Assembly: GCA_964418595.1 (NCBI GenBank)
Contig: CAYQMF010000024.1
Location: 1-63,637 of the forward strand
From: CAYQMF01 sp964418595
GTDB taxonomy: Bacteria > Planctomycetota > UBA1135 > UBA2386
Length of the DNA: 63,637 nucleotides
Direction: 5' to 3'
Shown here: positions 58,788 through 63,637 of the stretch, one piece after another
How the letters are laid out: each line of letters opens with the position of its first letter
Numbering within the stretch: the first letter of the stretch is position 1
Translations under genes and position numbers: made by a program
Notes under the pieces: model-generated
Database searches by the model: none
What the model saw: only the letters and a program-made list of their open reading frames with translations
What the model was told of the DNA's origin: nothing

Positions 58788-59184
58788 GTTCCTCCTGGTG
58801 GGAGGCCACGCCGTGATGTTCCACACGGCTCCGCGCTACACGAAGGATCTCGGCGTGTGGGTTCGTCCGTCGGCCGACAACGCGGCTCGAGTGCATCGCG
58901 CCTTGGTCACGTTCGGCGCACCCATGGCGGATCTCACGGTTGCAGACCTCGCGGTGCCCGGCACGATCTTCCAGATCGGCGTGGCTCCCAACCGGATCGA
59001 CGTCCTCACCAGCATCGAAGGCGTGGACTTCGAGGTCGCGTGGGGGCGACGCATACCGACGACGTACGGCGGCGAGAGGATCCATGTGCTGTCGATCGAG
59101 GATCTCCTCACCAACAAGCGCGCCGTCGGCAGACCCCAGGATCTCCTGGACGTCGCCAACCTGGAGCGTCGGCTCCGGGGCTGA
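58729..59184 (+). CDS. Nucleotidyltransferase-fold protein (MNT/AbiEii-like)
   Basis: 151 residues. The GG-x-A motif (LVGGHAVMFH, residues 23-32) and TKDLGVWV (38-45) match the minimal nucleotidyltransferase fold, in which the sequence is usually TKDLDVWV. The second metal-binding Asp is Gly42. RIDVLTSIEGVDF carries the third acidic position, and NKRAVGRPQDLLDVANLE is the typical C terminus. With one metal ligand missing, catalysis may be lost. The small gene upstream overlaps it, as in two-gene toxin-antitoxin-like modules. Downstream it abuts the minus-strand glycosyltransferase by 18 nt. Confidence 0.75.
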   Translation: MTANPDFRSLFSALSAAGAEFLLVGGHAVMFHTAPRYTKDLGVWVRPSADNAARVHRALVTFGAPMADLTVADLAVPGTIFQIGVAPNRIDVLTSIEGVDFEVAWGRRIPTTYGGERIHVLSIEDLLTNKRAVGRPQDLLDVANLERRLRG

Positions 59185-59202
59185 CGCGGGCGACCCGCAA
59201 CC

Positions 59203-60510
59203 TCAGCGCCGGGCGAGCACCGCGAGGCCACGCGCGGCCACCAGCTCCGCCAGATCCGGGAGCAGAGGCGCAGAGTCGAACCCCGGCAGACCCGCGCGGA
59301 CTGCGTCGAATCCGCTCCGCCGCGCGCCCAGCACGACGAAGCGCACGTTCGCGGCGTTCGCCATCGCCACGACCTCCTCGGGCGCGAGGTGCCGCGGAGG
59401 CAGCGGCCGCTGGCCGGCGAAGTAGAGGACGCGCGCGAGATCGCTGACGATCGCCTCACCCGGCGCGAGACGCGCGGCCAACGCCCGGCCGACCTCGCGT
59501 TCGGCGACGCGGTTCTCGTCCGTCGTGCGCAGGCCGAGCACGCCGCCCAGCGCGACGGCGGCGACGAGCACGGCGACACGCGCGCGCGGCGGCAAGGTCG
59601 CGAGCCCGACGCCGGCGAAGGTGACGACCAGCGGCCACCACGCCACGAGGAAACGCCGGCGCGTGGCGAACGCCACGACCACCAGGACTGCGAACAGCAG
59701 CGCGAGGCGGAGGCCGCGCGCCGCCGGAGTCCCGCGGACGGCGAAGCCCACGAGCGCCAGCGCGCCCGCGACGCCGAACGCCTCGAACCACGCGCCGGGC
59801 AGATCGACGAGGCCAGCACCCAGCGCGGCGAGCGAGTCGCCCACGGCCGACTTGCCCCAGTTGAAGCTGAGCTTGGGCACGAGGTCGAAGCCGTGCCCCG
59901 CCCACGCGCGCAACGACGCGAGGAGCATGACCGCTGCCCCCGCCGGCAGGAGCGCCCGCCACGCACCGCGCCGCGCGCACGCGAGCGCCAGCGGCAGGAC
60001 CAGCGCTTCGCTCCGCAACCAGAACGCGACGCCCGTCCACACCCCGCAGACGAGCCAACGGCTGTGCACGCCCGCATGCGCGGCGAGCGCGATCACCAGC
60101 ACGAAGAGCGGCTCCGTGTAGACCTCGGCGCAGAACCGCGCCGGCAGCGCCGCGAAGGCCGTCAGCCACGCGGCGGCGAACGCGAACGCGCGCGCCTGCC
60201 CCGCATCCCCGGCGAGGGCGGCGGCGAGGCGCGCACACGCCCACACCGATGCAGCCCCCGCGAGCGCGAGCGCTACCTGCGTCGCGACCCACGCATCGAC
60301 CCCGAGCGCGATCCATGGCGCGGCGAGCAACGACAACAGCGGCGGAAAGACCTCCCCCAACGGCGCCGCGAAGTCGCCGGCGGCGAAGCGCTCCCCCATC
60401 CACAGGTAGCTCACGCCGTCCTCCGATGGCACCGGCGTGCGCGCGCAGAGCACGATCCGCCACGCCTGCGCCAGCAGCGCGACGAGCGCCACGTGCCCGC
60501 GCGTGCTCAC
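59203..60510 (-). CDS. GT-C-type membrane glycosyltransferase (GT39/ArnT-like)
   Basis: 435 residues with about ten transmembrane helices and an N-terminal EDGVSYLWMGERFAAGDF that carries the acidic pair and Tyr of dolichol/undecaprenyl-phosphate sugar transferases. FCAEVYTEPLFVLVIALAAHA is the second conserved stretch. A soluble C-terminal domain (about 340-435) follows. GTG at 60510 overlaps the stop of the upstream 1022-residue gene by 4 nt (GTGA), so they are co-translated. Substrate unknown. Confidence 0.75.
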   Translation of the reverse strand: MSTRGHVALVALLAQAWRIVLCARTPVPSEDGVSYLWMGERFAAGDFAAPLGEVFPPLLSLLAAPWIALGVDAWVATQVALALAGAASVWACARLAAALAGDAGQARAFAFAAAWLTAFAALPARFCAEVYTEPLFVLVIALAAHAGVHSRWLVCGVWTGVAFWLRSEALVLPLALACARRGAWRALLPAGAAVMLLASLRAWAGHGFDLVPKLSFNWGKSAVGDSLAALGAGLVDLPGAWFEAFGVAGALALVGFAVRGTPAARGLRLALLFAVLVVVAFATRRRFLVAWWPLVVTFAGVGLATLPPRARVAVLVAAVALGGVLGLRTTDENRVAEREVGRALAARLAPGEAIVSDLARVLYFAGQRPLPPRHLAPEEVVAMANAANVRFVVLGARRSGFDAVRAGLPGFDSAPLLPDLAELVAARGLAVLARR

Positions 60511-63500
60511 GGCAGGCTGCTCGCCACGGCCGGGTCTTCACCGTCCTCGGCGTAGCCGCCCACGTCGAACACGAGCTCACGGTAGTTGCGCACGTCGAGA
60601 ACGGTGAGGCTCTGCACCGCACGCGCGACCGCGAGGTCGCGGTTGGCGACGCTCTCCTTCCGCCACAGCACGCGCATCCGCGCCACCGCCTCCGCGTGCC
60701 AGTCGGTGCGCGGCGCGAGCCCGCTCGCGGCGTCGACCAGCGCGCGCAGGTCCTCGTCGCCGGCGAGCCACGCCCGGCGCAGCATGCGTCGGGTCGGCTC
60801 GTCGCACGGCATCGCCGCGAAGTGTGCGACGAGCAGCCCGTCCACCGGGTTCGTGGCCCGGCACAGGACGAGCCAGCACCAGCGCAGCCACGACCGCGGC
60901 GGCGGCTCGGCTTCGCGGGCGGCGACGACGCGGCGCATGCAGGCCTCGCGCTCCGCCAGCGTCCGGACTCGATCGCGGTCGGTGATCCACGCCATGCTCA
61001 CCGCGCGCTCGCCATGCCGACGGGCGAGCTCGTCGATCGCATCGCCGAGCGGCGGCAGGCCGGCGACGAACTGCTGCAGGCGCTGGATGCGCTCGCGCAC
61101 CGCGACCTCCTGCGCCCGGAACTCCTCGCGGTCGCGCTCCTCCAAGTGCAGGAAGTCCATGTCGCGCGTGAGTTCACTCTCCGCCTCGAAGCCCTGCCCC
61201 TGGCTCCACGTCCCCGGGGCACCGCAGTACTCCGGATCGCAACCCGCGCGCAGACGCATGGCCTCGAGCAGCCCCGGCGCCTTCATGCGGTGGATCTTGC
61301 GCAGGGCCACGCGGAACGGCGCGCGCCCGCTCGCTGCGCGCCGCGCCGCCGCCTGCGGGCGCAGGATCTCGCGCACGACCGACGCGGTCTTGCTGGCGAT
61401 GCGGCCGATGCCGCGGCCCAGGACGAAGAGCGCGAACAGCGGCAGGAGCAGGATCCGCCCGTGCGACAGCCAGCGTTGGTAGGTCGTGAACACGTTCACC
61501 GACCGCTGCGAGCGCGGCAGCCGGTGCACGGGACGCATGCCGAAGATCTCGCGCATCATGCGCTGCCGGTCCTCGCGCACCAGCTCCACGATCTCGTCGC
61601 CGAACACCCGGCGCAGGTGCGCTTCGCGCTCCGCCGAGGTCGACAAGAAGTCCAGCGCACAGAACTCGGTGGTCGTGTACGGGTCGCCGCCGCCCGGGGG
61701 TGGCAGCTTGCGCAAGGTGCGCCCCGCCATCTCGCTCCGCCGCCGCACCACCCACGCCTCGAACTCCTCGACCTCCGCCACGGTCCCCTGCCGGCGCTGT
61801 TCGAGGGTCAGGCAGTAGCGGTTGTACTCGGTGATGCGCTTGGCGGCCTCCACGGCCGCGCTCTCGGTGATGAAGCTGAACCACATGTAGGGTCCGCTCA
61901 TGATCGAGCCGTCGCTCAGCGAGAGCTTGCGGAGCTGCTTGCGTTCGCGCCGCGTCGTGCGGAGGTGCTGGGCGCGCAGGTTCTCGAGCGAGGGGTTGGC
62001 GAGAATCTGCTCCGTCGTCTTCACGTCGCTGCGGTGCAGGGGACTGCCGTCGAGGAAGTGGAGGTGCAACAGCGCCACCTGATGCACCTCTTCGCGCACG
62101 GAGTCGGGGACCTCGCTGACCGCGCCGTCGGACTCACCACCGCGCACCGCAGCGATCGTGCGCAGCAACGCCGCGTGCGCGGGTGCCTCGCCGATCACGC
62201 CGCGAAACACGCGCCCCGCCAGGAACGCCGCGTCTTCGCGCTCGCGCCGGGTCTTCAGGTGGTCGAGCAGCACGATGAACTGCGCCTCCGCGGTGAGCTT
62301 GAACGACTCCGACGCCTCCCCCGCCAGCCGCTTGAGCCACCAGCCGAGGCTCAGGAACACCGCGCAGATGCTGCCGAGGATCACCAGCGGTGCGCCCACG
62401 AACCGGCCGAGGAACTGCCCCGGTCCGCTGTTGGCGCCCACCAGCGCGCGGGCCAGGAAGAACAGCGCGCCGAACAACAGCAGGCGGACGGCCGGCCGCT
62501 GGCTGGCCTTCACCATCGCGGTCGCGACGCGATCGAGGAGCTGCGGGCCGGTGACGATCCCGTGCAGGTCGGCGAAGAACACGGCGCGCGCGCGCCAGCG
62601 CTCGAGGTAGCGCGCGACGTTGCGGCCGAATGCGACCACGCGCTGCGCCGGCTCTGCCGGCGTGCGTCCGTCGCGCAACGCCACGTTGCGGATGAACGGC
62701 AGGGAGCGCACGACCGGGGCGCTGATCACGCGCACTACGCGATCGAGCGCCTCGAGGTCGCGCCGCGACAGGAACTGCGTGACCTCGTCGACGCCGAGGT
62801 TGTAGAGGACCTGGATCGCGGTCTCGACCGGGATGTCGCGGGGCGGTGCGAAGGTGACGCGATGGTTGGCGTCGGCCGTGGTGCCGTGCAGGCGGACGGC
62901 CAGCGACTGTGCCCGCGCCACGAGCAGGGGCGCCGCATCGTGGGGTGGCAGCTCGCTCAGCAGGACGTGCTCGCGGCGCAGGGCGCGGAACGCCAGCTCG
63001 CGCGGGTCGGGGGCGGGAGCGCGCGGCGTGCGCAGCGACAGCTTCTCGAAGAACACGAAGTTGCGGTTGAGCAACGGTGCGAACCGCCGCATCAGCCCGT
63101 CGAGACCCTTCACCAGGAACAGCAGGAGCCGCAGCAGCCGCAGCAGCGGCCGCATCGCCTGGAAGTAGCGGGCAAAGTAGGTGATCCGGAAGAAGCGCAC
63201 GAGCCGGATCGCGGTGAGGCTCGTGGCGTCGATGGCCGCCTCGTCGGGGATCAGCAGGAGCACCGCCGGGATCGCCGGCAGGAGATCCGTGAGCGCGTTG
63301 CGCAGGAACCACGAGCCGCGCCCGGGCGAGAGCGCGAACTTCACCGCGAACTCGCCGATGAAGAACAGGCAGATGCTGCCGTCGACGAGCCGGAACACGT
63401 GCTGCGTCGCCTCCGTCGGATCGAACCACGTCTCGACCAGCAGGATCGCGAACACGACCAGGAGCAGCGCGAGGCTCGTGGCTTCGAGCGCCTTCGCCCC

Positions 63501-63575
63501 GCGCCGCGTGAACGAGCGCTCGAGCCGCAGGGTCAGGGTCCGGTCGCACGCGCTGCGGCGGGTCCGCGCTGCCAT
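60507..63575 (-). CDS. Large membrane protein with voltage-sensor-like N terminus
   Basis: 1022 residues. Residues 30-150 look like the S1-S4 helices of an ion channel: S1 (31-48), S2 with Glu75/Lys79 (FFIGEFAVKF), S3 with Asp97 (LTDLLPAIPAVLLLIP) and an S4 with Arg at 124, 127, 130, 136, 142, 146 and 149 (IRLVRFFRITYFARYFQAMR). There is no pore loop or S5-S6 after it. Further hydrophobic stretches (around 355-375, 388-412 and 735-755) are embedded in long soluble regions. I recognise no other domain. ATG at 63575 was used; the frame stays open toward the window edge, so the start could be upstream. Coupled to the GT-C gene. Confidence 0.7.
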   Translation of the reverse strand: MAARTRRSACDRTLTLRLERSFTRRGAKALEATSLALLLVVFAILLVETWFDPTEATQHVFRLVDGSICLFFIGEFAVKFALSPGRGSWFLRNALTDLLPAIPAVLLLIPDEAAIDATSLTAIRLVRFFRITYFARYFQAMRPLLRLLRLLLFLVKGLDGLMRRFAPLLNRNFVFFEKLSLRTPRAPAPDPRELAFRALRREHVLLSELPPHDAAPLLVARAQSLAVRLHGTTADANHRVTFAPPRDIPVETAIQVLYNLGVDEVTQFLSRRDLEALDRVVRVISAPVVRSLPFIRNVALRDGRTPAEPAQRVVAFGRNVARYLERWRARAVFFADLHGIVTGPQLLDRVATAMVKASQRPAVRLLLFGALFFLARALVGANSGPGQFLGRFVGAPLVILGSICAVFLSLGWWLKRLAGEASESFKLTAEAQFIVLLDHLKTRREREDAAFLAGRVFRGVIGEAPAHAALLRTIAAVRGGESDGAVSEVPDSVREEVHQVALLHLHFLDGSPLHRSDVKTTEQILANPSLENLRAQHLRTTRRERKQLRKLSLSDGSIMSGPYMWFSFITESAAVEAAKRITEYNRYCLTLEQRRQGTVAEVEEFEAWVVRRRSEMAGRTLRKLPPPGGGDPYTTTEFCALDFLSTSAEREAHLRRVFGDEIVELVREDRQRMMREIFGMRPVHRLPRSQRSVNVFTTYQRWLSHGRILLLPLFALFVLGRGIGRIASKTASVVREILRPQAAARRAASGRAPFRVALRKIHRMKAPGLLEAMRLRAGCDPEYCGAPGTWSQGQGFEAESELTRDMDFLHLEERDREEFRAQEVAVRERIQRLQQFVAGLPPLGDAIDELARRHGERAVSMAWITDRDRVRTLAEREACMRRVVAAREAEPPPRSWLRWCWLVLCRATNPVDGLLVAHFAAMPCDEPTRRMLRRAWLAGDEDLRALVDAASGLAPRTDWHAEAVARMRVLWRKESVANRDLAVARAVQSLTVLDVRNYRELVFDVGGYAEDGEDPAVASSLP

Positions 63576-63597
63576 GCGCCGCAGCTCCTTGCGCCGC

Positions 63598-63628
63598 CGC
63601 CTGGCGCCCGCCCGGGCGTCGCCAGGCG
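63598..63628. repeat. 9-bp inverted repeat at the window edge
   Basis: CGCCTGGCG (63598-63606) and CGCCAGGCG (63620-63628) pair perfectly with a 13-nt loop, just upstream of ATG 63575 on the minus strand. It could be a terminator of an upstream gene or a leader hairpin; the context is cut off. Confidence 0.3.
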
Positions 63629-63637
63629 CCGCCGCCG

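Noticed and set aside
1..63637. CRISPR arrays, insertion sequences, phage or integrase genes
   Set aside because: No regularly spaced repeats, transposase, integrase or tail genes were seen. The content looks like ordinary chromosome.

Overview
The window is about 70% G+C and nearly saturated with genes: about 54 protein genes, no rRNA, no recognisable tRNA, no CRISPR array and no insertion sequence. No gene-free stretch exceeds 300 bases; the largest gaps are 30728-30974, 58325-58571, 15041-15274, 1291-1500 and 47632-47836. It looks chromosomal and comes from a diderm, LPS-making bacterium (lpxA, lptF/lptG, an LPS-core kinase, an LpxL-type acyltransferase). Large secreted proteins of unknown function, a MoxR/DUF58/BatA operon, ECF sigma factors without visible anti-sigma genes and carboxypeptidase-regulatory-like repeat proteins make a high-GC member of the Planctomycetota my best guess. 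That assignment is an inference, not proof.

Layout. 1-695 is the tail of a capsule-polysaccharide-type protein. 712-2229 holds a divergent XRE regulator and rsmJ. 2198-6929 (minus) is a housekeeping run, aroF-tpiA-secG-yicC-gmk-coaC-prmA, mostly with 0-8 nt junctions. 7069-14160 has a PLP decarboxylase, a QueG-like iron-sulfur protein and three secreted or anchored proteins. 14123-17077 has a DUF1444-like protein, a terminator-capped intergenic region and an FHA-GAF-AAA+-Fis regulator. nifS-mutS follows, then chrA and the envelope block (lptF/lptG against a double LPS kinase and an acyltransferase). Next come two ECF sigma genes, osmC, a divergent ptsI-like gene, lpxA and two M16-fold proteins that lack the zinc motif. 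35520-42884 (minus) encodes a secreted protein, an outer-membrane barrel, a 1305-residue anchored protein and a TPR-like protein. 43055-51499 interleaves two paralogous secreted metalloproteases with the VWA/BatA/DUF58/MoxR aerotolerance-type operon. The rest holds an AAA/DUF4143 ATPase, glycosyltransferases, a BtpA-family protein, ychF, a nucleotidyltransferase pair and a 1022-residue protein with a voltage-sensor-like N terminus.

How the genes act together. Envelope building is the main theme: LPS acylation (lpxA, LpxL-like), core phosphorylation (double kinase), LPS export (lptF/lptG), glycosyl transfer and a large secretome served by SecG. The metalloproteases, VWA proteins and MoxR point to chaperone or metal-dependent maturation of envelope proteins.

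Signals beyond the genes. (i) TANNNT boxes end 6-8 nt before the start codon at many transcription-unit starts, suggesting leaderless mRNAs. (ii) A textbook intrinsic terminator at 15052-15088 faces the wrong way for any known gene and implies a small RNA or attenuated leader. (iii) A leader at 36875-36948 can fold into a three-way junction that buries the Shine-Dalgarno of a secreted-protein gene. (iv) A nested-hairpin element lies at 47645-47702. Several enzymes lack key residues: the ptsI-like, both M16-fold, bEBP-like and nucleotidyltransferase genes.
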